From Dyadobacter alkalitolerans DSM 23607 (GTDB lineage: Bacteria > Bacteroidota > Bacteroidia > Cytophagales > Spirosomataceae): DNA of 64,000 nucleotides. The DNA is taken from contig NZ_AUAS01000005.1 in NCBI RefSeq assembly GCF_000428845.1, positions 186,001-250,000 of the forward strand, read 5' to 3'. This document shows, one piece after another, positions 55,008-64,000 of the stretch (its first letter is position 1; each line of letters opens with the position of its first letter). Made by a program: the position numbers and the translations under genes. The notes beneath the pieces were generated by a model. That model was not told where the DNA came from, searched no databases, and was given only the letters and a program-made list of their open reading frames with translations.

Positions 55008-56072
55008 ATGAAAAAACGCTGTTACCTGGCCATTCTCCTGCTGATCAGCTTTTCTGCCTTCGCACAGGACTACTCCGATAAAATCACACTTGCCCTGCAT
55101 GGCGGCGCAGGCACTATTACCCGCGCCAGCATGTCACCGGAGCAGGAAAAAGCCTATACAGAAGTCCTTAATACGGCGTTGCAAAAGGGTTATGGCGTAT
55201 TGAAAAGTGGCGGAACGAGTGTGCAGGCGGTGGAAGCAACAATCAGGGTTATGGAAGATTCACCACTTTTTAACGCTGGTAAAGGTGCTGTTTTTACCAA
55301 TGAAGGCAAAAATGAGTTGGATGCCTCTATTATGGAAGGCAAAACACTGAAAGCCGGCGCCATAGCAGGCGTTACCACGATCCGGAACCCGATCAGCACG
55401 GCCATTGCCGTGATGGAGAACTCCCCGCACGTCATGATGGCAGGCAAAGGCGCGGAAACATTTGCGAAAGCGCAGGGAAAGGCAATTGTTGATCCTTCCT
55501 ATTTCTATACCGAGTCCCGGTTTAAGGCATTGCAACGGGCCAAAGAGCAGGAAAAAACAGAGCTGGATCATGACGCCAAAGAAAAGCAGGAAGTAAAAAA
55601 AGCGCCGAAGACGGGTTTCGTTGAACAAGACGAGCTGATATTTACAGAAGGCAAAAAATTCGGGACGGTAGGCTGTGTTGCACTGGACAAATTCGGGAAT
55701 TTAGCGGCTGGAACGTCCACCGGCGGCATGACCAACAAACGATACGGCCGCATTGGCGACGCACCGATCATTGGCGCAGGAACTTATGCTAATAATGCCA
55801 CATGCGCGGTTTCGGCAACGGGACACGGCGAATATTTCATCCGCTCCGTGGTTGCCTACGACATCTCGGCATTAATGGAATACAAAGGCATGACATTGCA
55901 GGATGCTGCGAATGAAGTGGTGATGAAAAAACTAGTGGAACGCGGCGGCGAGGGCGGCATTATTGCGGTTGACAGGAATGGTAATGTTGCGATGCCATTT
56001 AATAGCGAGGGCATGTATCGCGGTTATATCAAAAGCGACGGAAAAAGTGAGATCCTGATTTATAAGGACTGA
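55008..56072 (+). CDS. exported isoaspartyl peptidase/L-asparaginase (Ntn hydrolase)
   Basis: A 354-residue protein with a Sec signal (to about residue 20, ...FSAFAQDY). LALHGGAGTITRASM (about 27-41) and GTSVQAVEATIRVMEDSPLFNAGKG... show the type 2 asparaginase alpha part. The autocleavage/nucleophile threonine is T220 in FGTVGCVALD; GTSTGGMTNKRYGRIGDAPI follows. It cleaves isoAsp peptides or asparagine in the periplasm after self-processing into two chains. Confidence 0.92.
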   Translation: MKKRCYLAILLLISFSAFAQDYSDKITLALHGGAGTITRASMSPEQEKAYTEVLNTALQKGYGVLKSGGTSVQAVEATIRVMEDSPLFNAGKGAVFTNEGKNELDASIMEGKTLKAGAIAGVTTIRNPISTAIAVMENSPHVMMAGKGAETFAKAQGKAIVDPSYFYTESRFKALQRAKEQEKTELDHDAKEKQEVKKAPKTGFVEQDELIFTEGKKFGTVGCVALDKFGNLAAGTSTGGMTNKRYGRIGDAPIIGAGTYANNATCAVSATGHGEYFIRSVVAYDISALMEYKGMTLQDAANEVVMKKLVERGGEGGIIAVDRNGNVAMPFNSEGMYRGYIKSDGKSEILIYKD

Positions 56073-56210
56073 TTTTGAACCTTTTTAGCAGTCGGTTTTG
56101 CTATGGTTACAAAAACGCGTTTTTATACACTTGTTTCTCATTCCGGTAATACAAAACGGGCTGCTTTTGTCGTTTGGATTAAGTAACGTAACATTCAGCT
56201 TCCTTACTCT

Positions 56211-57314
56211 ATGAAATCAGTTTACAAGGTTTTTCTTCTGATCTTACTGGCTTCTCCGCTTTGTTTTGCGACGCATATCCGGGGCGGTGAAATTATGGCC
56301 TCACATGTTTCTGGTCAAAATTATAAGATAAAAGTTCGGTTATACTTTGACAGTAATGTTGGTGAACCAGCTGCGGCTGCACAAACGAACGTGCTGGTTT
56401 GTTTTGGAGACGGTTCTACCAAAGAATTTAAACGATCGAAAACGGAAGCGTTGCCCGGCGACGTGCTGGTGTCGGACTATGATGGAACGCACACGTATCC
56501 TTCATCCGGAACATTCCAGATATCAGTTTCACTGGAAAACCGGTCGCCGGGAATTCTGAACTTACCAAATTCCGGTGATACGAGAGCTTTTTTCTGGACG
56601 GTTATTAACACACAGGTTTCTAATTCCACCCCAGTCCTTCCTTATCTAGTCTTTGAAGCGGGTGTAAAGCAATTATTCAAAATTGATCTCAAACCAACTG
56701 TTGCTGATGCCGATAGCATTACCGTGAAGCTTCCTAAGCTAAGCAAGCCTTCACCTGGCGAATGCGGCGTCCGTATGTTGGAGCATACTTATATGTATCC
56801 CAATGAAGTAAGCAGCACAGGCACATTCAAAGTCGTTCCATCGGTTAATCAGTTGGTTTGGCAGGCTCCGGAAGTGTTGGGCAATTACATATTTGCAATG
56901 GTGGTAAGCGAATGGCGTGACGGAGTTGCAATTTCTGAGACTTACCGCGAAGGTCTCATTACCGTAATCGACAAGCCCGGCCCGACCGTCGAAATCCCAC
57001 CCTACGAATCGGCTGCAAATGGTGGCTTGATCACGTCTACGCCAAATGTAAAATCGGCAGAAGTTTCCATGGCCATTGAAGCGTATCCGGTTCCTACTGA
57101 GACCTTTATAACCGTAAAAGCTTATAGCAAAAACCGTTCTGTGGTAACATTACAGCTTATAGATATTCGGGGAAGGGTTATCAAGGAAATCAAAAGCGGC
57201 GGCCCGGTGATTTCAGTTCAGGAGGAGTTTGATATGCGTAATCTTGCCAAAGGGATTTACATCATAAAAGCAGCAAATGAAAATGATGCGGTGTCGCAGA
57301 AAGTATTGCGGTAA
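56211..57314 (+). CDS. type IX-secreted protein of unknown function
   Basis: A 367-residue protein. Signal peptide to about residue 20 (LLASPLCFATHIRGGEIMA); the THIRGGEI start of the mature part is typical of PKD-like Bacteroidota surface proteins. The body is beta-rich with no catalytic motif seen. Residues about 290-367 are a T9SS sorting domain (LQLIDIRGRVIKE, NLAKGIYIIKA, SQKVLR end). It should be delivered to the cell surface. It is a single gene ending at a strong terminator. Confidence 0.72.
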   Translation: MKSVYKVFLLILLASPLCFATHIRGGEIMASHVSGQNYKIKVRLYFDSNVGEPAAAAQTNVLVCFGDGSTKEFKRSKTEALPGDVLVSDYDGTHTYPSSGTFQISVSLENRSPGILNLPNSGDTRAFFWTVINTQVSNSTPVLPYLVFEAGVKQLFKIDLKPTVADADSITVKLPKLSKPSPGECGVRMLEHTYMYPNEVSSTGTFKVVPSVNQLVWQAPEVLGNYIFAMVVSEWRDGVAISETYREGLITVIDKPGPTVEIPPYESAANGGLITSTPNVKSAEVSMAIEAYPVPTETFITVKAYSKNRSVVTLQLIDIRGRVIKEIKSGGPVISVQEEFDMRNLAKGIYIIKAANENDAVSQKVLR

Positions 57315-57416
57315 GGGCATTGTAATGGTGTAAAAGAGAAATTTCGTCTTATGTAAATACGACACTTGTATATGCAATTGGTCTCCGTATTTATCATAGG
57401 TTAATTATAATTCAGA

Positions 57417-57446
57417 AAAATGGCTGATCACATGATCAGCCATTTT
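57417..57446. terminator. bidirectional terminator
   Basis: Stem AAAATGGCTGATCA / TGATCAGCCATTTT, 14 bp, with a 2-base centre (so the effective loop is larger), between convergent genes. A- and T-rich ends suit both directions. Confidence 0.8.
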
Positions 57447-57471
57447 CTTTTCAATTCAATGTAAAAAGATC

Positions 57472-58395
57472 TTAATTAGCCGCCTGCCCTGACGCCGCAG
57501 ACATATCGAGCGAAGTGATCCTGTCTTCAACAAACTGGCTTTTCAAAAGCATTTCTTTGATCATCGACAAATGGGTGTAGGTGATCATATGTCCGGCTTT
57601 GTGCAGGAAAATGTATTGAGCGCGCTTGCTCTTAATGTGTTTCTTGGCAAAATCAATGTTGGCCGGATCGGCTATCCAATCATTTCCACCCTGGATTACG
57701 GTTGTAGGAAGGTCGAGGTTATGCCAAACGGGCAATAGCTTTCGGAGCTCATCGGAGTGGCTGTATTTCTCAGCCGTGGCCGTATTGAACTCTCCCGGCA
57801 AGAATAACTGGATAAAAGAATTCCTGCCCCATTTTGAAAACCAATAAAACTTCTCTTTTTCAGGATCTATAACGGGCGAAACCATGATCAGCTCTTTCAC
57901 TTGATCCGGTTGCAGTGAAACCAGCTTAGCAGCGATCGGTGCGCCGTAAGATCTGCCCAGGACGGTTACTTTTTCTTTGCTTTTATTTAATTCAAAAACG
58001 GGTAAAAGCGCATTGGCTTGTGTGGCAATGGAAGTCACATAGCGGTGCTTCTTCTTCATTTTAAGGCGGGATTTCCCATAACCCACACGGTCAACGGACA
58101 CAATGTGGAAGCGCTTTTGCAGATCTTCATCGTCCATCAAGTTCATATAACCCCATAACGAGCCGGGGGCACCATGGATCAGCAGCAACATCGGCAACGT
58201 ATCCGCACCCACACTCGCAATACAAAGGGCAAGCGTATCATTTTTAATAATGCGTTCCTCAGGTTTTACTTTCTTCGCTGCATAATGTTTCCGCACCTGT
58301 TTGGCTGATATAGTGTACCGGGAAAAGCAGGAACTGAGCGAAATGGATATTAGAAAAACAATAATTACAGATCGCAAAAATTTAAAACTTGGCAT
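57472..58395 (-). CDS. lipoprotein alpha/beta hydrolase
   Basis: A 307-residue protein with a lipobox (LSSC, C23) after a hydrophobic stretch, so probably an outer- or inner-membrane lipoprotein. Oxyanion HGAPGS at 74-79, nucleophile S149 in GRSYGAP, an Asp in GGNDWIADPANI (about 250) and His in KAGHMITYTH (about 278) give the full triad. It is likely an esterase or lipase; substrate unknown. It converges on the T9SS protein gene across a terminator. Confidence 0.85.
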   Translation of the reverse strand: MPSFKFLRSVIIVFLISISLSSCFSRYTISAKQVRKHYAAKKVKPEERIIKNDTLALCIASVGADTLPMLLLIHGAPGSLWGYMNLMDDEDLQKRFHIVSVDRVGYGKSRLKMKKKHRYVTSIATQANALLPVFELNKSKEKVTVLGRSYGAPIAAKLVSLQPDQVKELIMVSPVIDPEKEKFYWFSKWGRNSFIQLFLPGEFNTATAEKYSHSDELRKLLPVWHNLDLPTTVIQGGNDWIADPANIDFAKKHIKSKRAQYIFLHKAGHMITYTHLSMIKEMLLKSQFVEDRITSLDMSAASGQAAN

Positions 58396-58588
58396 ACATT
58401 CAGGAATCTTACTGTAATTTATAACTTCACAGGATATTTCAATATACGATTATAAAATAGAAAAAGAGTGAAATACAGGGCGTGTTTCTTAAAGAAATAG
58501 CCTGGACAAAATTTTTCCTGTTGATTATGTGTTCAATATAAAATTGATGCCAGAAATCCGGGTTATCTAAGCCAAATTCCTACTGTTG

Positions 58589-59419
58589 ATGACAACCAAC
58601 CAACAAAACGAGTTCTTCCAGCGCCTGGCAGAGCAAAATGAGCAGTATCGCTATCAATTACCTTCGAGACACGATGCTGGTAAGTTTATTCAGGACCTGA
58701 TTAATTTTCTTTTTCCGATCAGTAAGGACTGCACGAGCTGCCCGACCAAGGACATTGCGATGAAATATGCTGATTTACGCAACAGTCTGAACTGCATGCT
58801 GGAACCGCTGCTTCCGGAACTGGAAAAAAGCAAGGAGGAAATTTTGGACGATGTTTTTGGGCAGATACCCGGGATTTACGAGAAATTATTGCTGGATGCC
58901 AAATCAATCACGGATAACGATCCTGCTTCGGTAAGCATTGAAGAGGTTATTTCGGTTTATCCCGGCTTTATGGCCATTGCTACTTATCGCTTTGCCAACT
59001 TGTTTGCGCTTGCCGGCATTCCACTTCTACCCAGGATGTTAACTGAATTCGCGCACAGCCAAACAGGAATCGACATTCACCCGAACGCAACAATCGGACA
59101 TTCGTTTTTTATAGATCACGGAACGGGCGTTGTTATCGGCGAAACGACGCACATTGGCAACAATGTTAAATTGTATCAGGGCGTAACATTAGGAGCGACA
59201 TTTGTATCAAAGTCACTTGCTTCCAGCAAACGTCATCCAACTATTGAAGACAATGTGGTGGTGTATGCCAATGCGACGATTCTAGGAGGAGAAACCGTGA
59301 TAGGCCACGATTCGATTATTGGCGGAAACGCCTGGCTGGTGCGAAGCGTACCTCCATTTTCACAGGTTTATCACCAGAGCAAAATAGAGATACGCCAGCA
59401 AACACCTTCGATTACATAA
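58589..59419 (+). CDS. cysE: serine O-acetyltransferase
   Basis: A 276-residue SAT of the longer EpsC-like type. The ATG at 58589 follows a TTG in frame; I use the ATG. The helical N-terminal part (about 1-165) leads to the left-handed helix: EFAHSQTGIDIHPNATIGHSF, IDHGTGVVIGET, NNVKLYQGVTLGA, then ILGGETVIGHDSIIGGNAWLV. The catalytic Asp/His lie in the IDIHP and DHGTG parts. It makes O-acetylserine for cysteine synthesis. It overlaps the convergent TetR gene by 8 bases. Confidence 0.9.
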   Translation: MTTNQQNEFFQRLAEQNEQYRYQLPSRHDAGKFIQDLINFLFPISKDCTSCPTKDIAMKYADLRNSLNCMLEPLLPELEKSKEEILDDVFGQIPGIYEKLLLDAKSITDNDPASVSIEEVISVYPGFMAIATYRFANLFALAGIPLLPRMLTEFAHSQTGIDIHPNATIGHSFFIDHGTGVVIGETTHIGNNVKLYQGVTLGATFVSKSLASSKRHPTIEDNVVVYANATILGGETVIGHDSIIGGNAWLVRSVPPFSQVYHQSKIEIRQQTPSIT

Positions 59420-60005
59420 TACTCCTTATAAATCTGCGAACACCTTCCATATACACGGGCTCAGCCTGCGGAAACGCATATCTGGGCTGTGTGGTCATGG
59501 TAATGCTGATAAAACCATAGGTAAGGCACCACCACTCATAATAGGTTTTGGTGACCATCTCGCCCGATCTCGGACGCAGGCTGGCGATCATTTCCCAAAC
59601 CGGATTGCCCTTAATGCTCATGGCCTTTCCGTACACATTCTTGGAATCGCAATAAGCGCCTTCCAGATTGAACATTACCTGAAAAACCTCCGGATTCTCG
59701 ATCGCAAACACCCAGATCCGCTGCGCTACTTCTGCCAACTGCTTCTGGGGATTGCTGAAATGGGTCTTGATTTTTGAAAACTCAGCCTGCAAGATATCGA
59801 ACCCTTCCATGCGGATCGCTTCGAGCAATTTGTCCTTGCTCTCAAAATATTCATAGAGAATCGGAGGGCTGTATTCGATCACTTCAGCAATTTTGCGGAT
59901 AGAGACCGCTGTCCACCCGTCCTCACGGGCTATTTCCTTTGCTGTTTTGACGATATCCGAACGTACCTGTATTCTGAGGCGTTCTCTTCGCTCTACTATT
60001 CCCAT
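59412..60005 (-). CDS. TetR/AcrR family transcriptional regulator
   Basis: A 197-residue regulator. Residues 10-60 form the HTH (DIVKTAKEIAREDGWTAVSIRKIAEVIEYSPPILYEYFESKDKLL, here cited by its parts SIRKIAEV and PILYEYF). The C-terminal WHG-like ligand domain (VFQVMFNLEG, YYEWWCLTYGFI) is of the TetR_C type. The regulated genes are not evident; the nearest candidates are its own promoter (60049-60079) and the ppk gene upstream of it. Confidence 0.88.
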   Translation of the reverse strand: MGIVERRERLRIQVRSDIVKTAKEIAREDGWTAVSIRKIAEVIEYSPPILYEYFESKDKLLEAIRMEGFDILQAEFSKIKTHFSNPQKQLAEVAQRIWVFAIENPEVFQVMFNLEGAYCDSKNVYGKAMSIKGNPVWEMIASLRPRSGEMVTKTYYEWWCLTYGFISITMTTQPRYAFPQAEPVYMEGVRRFIRSIM

Positions 60006-60048
60006 ACTATAATGCTGATTTTAAGATGGAGTCAGATTGATATGCATT

Positions 60049-60079
60049 CAAATATAAACATATAGTCCTTACCGCTCAA
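60049..60079 (-). promoter_or_regulatory. Bacteroidota-type promoter of the TetR gene
   Basis: On the minus strand TTG (60079-60077), a 20-base spacer, then TATATTTG (60056-60049), 43 bases before the ATG at 60005. The start of transcription should be near 60042. Confidence 0.5.
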
Positions 60080-60212
60080 GAGGATTTTGACCCGTTTATT
60101 CAAAACATTTTGTCCTTTAAATTATTTTTTCCTGCAAACACCCCAGATTAAATCTAACAGCGGATTATTAAATTTAAGCGTAAAAAAATTTTTTTAAACG
60201 CCTGAAAATGTT

Positions 60213-62309
60213 TTATTCAGCCCTTTTTGTGGGTCCTGTTTTCTCAATTTTTTCGACCAGACGGTAATTCGATTCCTGTGCGCGAACCTTCCCGCGCGAG
60301 TCGTCGGTAATTCTTAAATTGTTCTGATAAAGGTCCAGCCTGACCGACTTCTGGTTGTCGCTTACATAGTTTCTGAGCACAAGACGCATCTGATTTTTCA
60401 GCGCTTCATCCAGGATCGGGAAGCATACATCAATGCGGCGGTGCAGGTTGCGGTGCGTCCAGTCGCAGGACGACAAATACATTTCATCGTTGCCGCGGTT
60501 GGCAAAATGAAAGATCCGCGTGTTCTCCACATAGCGATCCACATGACGGCTTACTACAATGTTATCACTGATCGACGGCAGCCCGGAAATGAGCCCACAG
60601 CTTTCACTGACGATCACATGCACCGGAACTCCGGCCTGCCCGGCCTGATAAATCTTATCGATCAGCATATGGTCTTGCAGCTGATTTATTTTAATGGTCA
60701 CAAAGGATTTCAGCCCCGCGTTACAATTGGCAATTTCGCGGTCTATCAGGTCCAAAAGCCTTTTTTGAAGTGTAAATTGTGTTACAAACAGATTGTTAAA
60801 TGGTAAATACTTATACTTTTTCGGCTCGTCCTGCGTAGACAAATATCCAAAAAGCAATTCCAGCTCATTGGTCAGTTCCCGGTGGCTTGTTAACAATGCG
60901 TGATCTACGATTTCCCGGCTGGTAAGCCTGTAAAAACCGCCCGTTCCAAAAAATGCGTATCGTTCCCAGCCTTTGTGGACTTTGCGTTTGACCAAAGCAA
61001 TTTTAGCATGTACTTTCAATCCGGGGACGCTCAGAATGATCTTTACGCCCGCATCCCGCATTTTTTTGGACCAATGCAAATTTTCCTGAATGTCGAGCTT
61101 CGTATTAAGCTCTACATAAGTTGTTACCCGCTTGCCGTTGCGTGCTGCGCTGATCAACGAATTCAGTATAAAGGAATTAGGGCTGATCTTATAAAGCGAA
61201 ACGTGGATCTCGCGCACATGCGGATCGACGGCAGCTTCATTAAAAAACCGAACAATCGGCTCGTAAGAATGGTAAGGTAAATGCAGCAGCTGATCTGCCT
61301 TTTGTATGGATTCAAAGACAGAGGTAACGTCGTCGAAATCCGGGTTCTGGATTGGGCGCTGAACAGGATAATCCAATCGCCGCGAAAGTTGCGGGAAGGT
61401 CATCAGGTCCTGCATATAAATGTAATGTCCCCGCTCGTGAAACTCGTTCATCGGGATGGCAGCCTTGCTGACCAGATATTCACGCATATACAGCGGCATA
61501 CCCGATTCATAGAAATATTGTGCGGGCTGAACGAAATTGCGTTTTTCCAGTTGTTTCAAAATGCGTTGCGCAAGCTGCATCGGATACTCATCTTCTATCG
61601 ACAGTTCGGTGTCTTTCTCGACCCGTAATGCATAGCTTTCCAAAACATCGTAACCCGGAAAAAGCAAGGGCAGATGTTCCCTGATAACATCTTCCAGGAA
61701 AGCAACCTGCTTTTTCCCATCCAGTTCCGGCAACTCCACGAAGCGGCCAAAAAGCTCGGACGGAATATTTACAATGGCGTACCAATCCTCCTCCGTATCA
61801 TCCCTATGCTGCAACCTTACAACCAGATACAACTGTTTGGATTCAAAAAAAGCCATTTTCGAGCTTCTCCTGCTATCCAGAAAAACGGGCTGTAACTGCC
61901 TGAACAGCTTGCCCACAAAAAATTTCCGCAAAAAAGATAAATGCTCGTTCGCAAATGTTTCCCTATAATATAAATGTACGCCCTGATCATGGAGTGCCGG
62001 AAGTATTCTGGCTGTCAGGATGTCGTTGAACTCCCGCAGCTGGTTTTCAACCGTTTCGTAAACGTGTTCCAGCAATGACTCAGGGAAAAGATTGAGTTTG
62101 GTACGGATATCGTTGCTCACCTCCCCCATGGCCAGCAAGCTGGGAACACGTGCACGGAAGAATTCTTTGGTTTGATATGCGTAAATGCCAAGAAAACGTA
62201 AACGTTCCCTCACCGGTACAGTTTCATCGTTGGCTTCCAGTAATAATCGGTAATTATTAGACAGCCAGCTTAGATTTGTATCGAAGTAGGGATAAGCAAC
62301 ATCTATCAT
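60213..62309 (-). CDS. ppk1: polyphosphate kinase 1
   Basis: A 698-residue PPK1, the usual length. N-terminal head (FDTNLSWLSNNYRLLLEAND), then the phospholipase-D-like core with the autophosphorylated H434 in GLKVHAKIALVKR (about 429-441) and a second His near 590 in the VSRHVDRYVENTRIFHFAN region. GTGGFYRLTSREIVDHALLTS is conserved. It builds polyphosphate from ATP reversibly, at the membrane. About 200 A+T-rich bases separate it from the TetR gene downstream. Confidence 0.94.
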   Translation of the reverse strand: MIDVAYPYFDTNLSWLSNNYRLLLEANDETVPVRERLRFLGIYAYQTKEFFRARVPSLLAMGEVSNDIRTKLNLFPESLLEHVYETVENQLREFNDILTARILPALHDQGVHLYYRETFANEHLSFLRKFFVGKLFRQLQPVFLDSRRSSKMAFFESKQLYLVVRLQHRDDTEEDWYAIVNIPSELFGRFVELPELDGKKQVAFLEDVIREHLPLLFPGYDVLESYALRVEKDTELSIEDEYPMQLAQRILKQLEKRNFVQPAQYFYESGMPLYMREYLVSKAAIPMNEFHERGHYIYMQDLMTFPQLSRRLDYPVQRPIQNPDFDDVTSVFESIQKADQLLHLPYHSYEPIVRFFNEAAVDPHVREIHVSLYKISPNSFILNSLISAARNGKRVTTYVELNTKLDIQENLHWSKKMRDAGVKIILSVPGLKVHAKIALVKRKVHKGWERYAFFGTGGFYRLTSREIVDHALLTSHRELTNELELLFGYLSTQDEPKKYKYLPFNNLFVTQFTLQKRLLDLIDREIANCNAGLKSFVTIKINQLQDHMLIDKIYQAGQAGVPVHVIVSESCGLISGLPSISDNIVVSRHVDRYVENTRIFHFANRGNDEMYLSSCDWTHRNLHRRIDVCFPILDEALKNQMRLVLRNYVSDNQKSVRLDLYQNNLRITDDSRGKVRAQESNYRLVEKIEKTGPTKRAE

Positions 62310-62452
62310 TGATTAAGGTAAAAAAGATTCAAAATTTGCTACAATATAAATACATTTGGCCGGTAAGGATCTAACTTTGCGACACAAAGATTTAACAAAG
62401 TTCGGCAAGCATCCGATGTTATTTCTTTCATTTAAAACTTAATTACAGTACT

Positions 62453-63475
62453 ATGCAATATCAATTATTGGGCCGGTCAGGTTTACGTGTTTCGGAAGTT
62501 TGCCTGGGCACCATGACCTTCGGAACTGAATGGGGATGGGGAGCGGATAAGCATGAAAGCTATAAGATATTCGAAAGTTTCGCAGGCGCAGGGGGCAATT
62601 TTATCGATACAGCTAACCGCTATACAGAAGGCTCTTCTGAAAAATATGTAGGTGAATTCATTGAAAATGACCGTGATCACTGGGTCTTAGCGACCAAATT
62701 CACACTGAAAGACCGGAACGACGACCTTAATTTTGCCGGTAACCACCGCAAAAACATGATGCGCTCGGTGAGAGCAAGCTTGAAGCGGCTGAATACGGAA
62801 TACATTGACCTGCTATGGGTTCACCTTTGGGACAATACAACCCCCGTTGAGGAAGTAATGCGCGGCCTGGACGACCTGGTCACACGAGGTTTGGTTCATT
62901 ACGTCGGCATTTCGGATACACCAGCCTGGGTGGTTTCACAGGCAAATACCATTGCAGATTTCCGCGGCTGGAATGCATTTGCGGCCATTCAGTTTGAATA
63001 TTCACTCATTCAGCGCACACCGGAACGCGACTTGCTTCCTATGGCAAAAGCGCTTGGACTTGCGGTAACACCCTGGGGCACAATAGGTGGCGGCGCACTC
63101 ACCGGAAAATATTTACGCGGTGAAGCCGGCCGCGTTCCCGACCATAGCATCCGCAGAAACGAGCATAGTAGCATTATAGCACAAACTGTGGTGGATGTGG
63201 CCAGTGAATTGGGCGTAACGCCGGTGCAGGTGGCGATCAATTGGGCGCGGCACCGCGATCAGGTAATGATCCCGATCATTGGTGCTTCAAAGGAAAAACA
63301 ACTTGTGGATTCGCTTGGCTGCCTGTCGTTCAAGTTGCCGGATGAAATGATCGCGCGGCTTAACGAGGTAAGTAAAATCGAGCTAGGTTTCCCGCATGAA
63401 TTTCTTAAATCCGAAGGCGTGAAGGAAGAGGCGTTCGGAGGACTTTATGAAAAGCTAGAGAACCACAGGAATTGA
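62453..63475 (+). CDS. aldo/keto reductase (YajO-like)
   Basis: A 340-residue NADPH-dependent reductase. MQYQLLGRSGLRVSEVCLGT is the standard opening; FIDTANRYTEGSSE (about 48-61) has the catalytic Asp and Tyr; EYIDLLWVHLWDN (about 116-128) the catalytic His. IPIIGASKEKQLVDSL is the cofactor-binding end. Two -7-like motifs (TACATTTG 62351-62358, TAACTTTG 62372-62379) lie upstream without convincing -33 partners. It ends 13 bases before a stem-loop separating it from pyrE. Confidence 0.9.
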   Translation: MQYQLLGRSGLRVSEVCLGTMTFGTEWGWGADKHESYKIFESFAGAGGNFIDTANRYTEGSSEKYVGEFIENDRDHWVLATKFTLKDRNDDLNFAGNHRKNMMRSVRASLKRLNTEYIDLLWVHLWDNTTPVEEVMRGLDDLVTRGLVHYVGISDTPAWVVSQANTIADFRGWNAFAAIQFEYSLIQRTPERDLLPMAKALGLAVTPWGTIGGGALTGKYLRGEAGRVPDHSIRRNEHSSIIAQTVVDVASELGVTPVQVAINWARHRDQVMIPIIGASKEKQLVDSLGCLSFKLPDEMIARLNEVSKIELGFPHEFLKSEGVKEEAFGGLYEKLENHRN

Positions 63476-63487
63476 AAATGTGATTAA

Positions 63488-63541
63488 CATTCGGCCAGCA
63501 ATTTTTTTTATTAATATTGAAATAAACCTGCTGGCCGAATG
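63488..63541. terminator. stem-loop between convergent genes
   Basis: Inverted repeat CATTCGGCCAGCA (63488-63500) and TGCTGGCCGAATG (63529-63541), 13 bp, with a 28-base A/T-rich centre. The long loop is unusual for a terminator, yet the position between convergent genes and the flanking T-tract fit that role. Confidence 0.6.
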
Positions 63542-63545
63542 CCTT

Positions 63546-64000
63546 TTATTTGCCCCAGCTTTCGGGAGCCACGCGCCATGCGTTGAGACTTTCCAGCTGA
63601 GAGCTGTCGATGTAATTATGTTCCAATGCGGTATCTATCAATGCATTGTAGTTGCTCACGGTGCTGAGCTTTACATTTTTCTCTCTGAAATTGTTTTCTG
63701 CAACCGCGAAGCCATAGGTAAAAATCGCGACCATTCCAGCCACTTCAATTTTCGCTTCCCGCAACACATCAACCACTTTTAAAGAGCTTCCGCCGGTTGA
63801 GATCAGGTCTTCAATGATAATCACCGACTGACCTTTTTCCAGTCTGCCCTCGATCTGATTGCCCATGCCGTGCTTCTTAGGCTCAGGACGAACATATGCG
63901 AAAGGCAATTCCAGCAGGTCCGCTACCAATGCTCCCTGGGCAATGCCGCCCGTTGCTACACCTACAACTGCCTGCACATCAGGATATTGCTTTTTGATCA
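63546..64000 (-). CDS. pyrE: orotate phosphoribosyltransferase (partial, N-terminus beyond the window)
   Basis: The C-terminal 150 or so residues of a type I PRTase, open through the window edge (reading IKKQYPDVQAVVGVATGG at the edge). The PRPP-binding motif VIIIEDLISTGGSS, the RPEPKKHGMG loop with the catalytic Lys and the NYNALIDTALEHNYI end identify PyrE. It joins PRPP to orotate in UMP synthesis. The start codon and N-terminus lie beyond position 64000. Confidence 0.9.
   Translation of the reverse strand, partial: IKKQYPDVQAVVGVATGGIAQGALVADLLELPFAYVRPEPKKHGMGNQIEGRLEKGQSVIIIEDLISTGGSSLKVVDVLREAKIEVAGMVAIFTYGFAVAENNFREKNVKLSTVSNYNALIDTALEHNYIDSSQLESLNAWRVAPESWGK

Overview
The window looks like chromosomal DNA of a free-living Bacteroidota bacterium of the order Cytophagales, most like Dyadobacter/Spirosomaceae. 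This is inferred from gene families, not from a marker gene. Supporting signs are: many Tat- or Sec-exported sugar oxidoreductases, sugar isomerases and DUF1080/DUF6807-type proteins; type IX secretion C-terminal tails; PAS-rich histidine kinases; few Shine-Dalgarno sites; and several matches to the Bacteroidota promoter form TTG-N17-20-TAnnTTTG. No rRNA, tRNA, CRISPR array, phage or insertion sequence was seen.

Layout. 1-0.9 kb: two small membrane proteins and a TCATTCA-rich spacer. 0.9-5.9 kb: mostly leftward genes for sugar handling (SDR, CE1-like esterase, DUF2867, Tat-exported Gfo/Idh/MocA, DUF1080) with a DinB protein. 6-10 kb: PAS histidine kinase, GNAT, APH-like kinase, small membrane protein. 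10-21 kb: leftward block with two sugar-phosphate-isomerase-like proteins, a GH5 enzyme, a BlaI/M56 pair, a double-thioredoxin protein and a 1280-residue fusion of DUF6807, sorbosone-dehydrogenase-like propeller, HEAT repeats and cytochrome c. 21-29.5 kb: unknown secreted proteins, topoisomerase III, aldo/keto reductase, a HigBA toxin-antitoxin pair, another Gfo/Idh/MocA protein, DUF481 and RpiB. 29.5-36.4 kb: SWIM-SNF2 helicase, GH18 chitinase, FN3/T9SS protein, CorA, and a decayed NDH-2 fragment. 36.6-43.3 kb: SDR, a large hybrid histidine kinase, DUF6496, amidohydrolase, VOC protein. 43.5-50.5 kb: a seven-gene polysaccharide locus. 50.5-64 kb: malic enzyme, a tandem repeat plus long hairpin, GH2, asparaginase, T9SS protein, lipoprotein hydrolase, serine acetyltransferase, TetR, polyphosphate kinase, aldo/keto reductase and the 3' part of pyrE.

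How it fits together. The exported oxidoreductases, DUF1080 protein, sugar isomerases, GH2/GH5/GH18 hydrolases and the cytochrome-linked dehydrogenase suggest glycan degradation with a periplasmic oxidative component; this is inference from family content, since the genes are dispersed rather than one operon. The 43.5-50.5 kb locus has an initiating phosphosugar transferase, four glycosyltransferases, a WcaF-type acetyltransferase and an SGNH protein, but no visible flippase, polymerase or exporter. I found no clearly new defence or mobile system. The most unusual items are the 1280-residue fusion, the repeat/hairpin at 52.9 kb, the HigBA operator-promoter overlap, the NDH-2 remnant beside repeated CATGA motifs, and the duplicated 3' end of topB.
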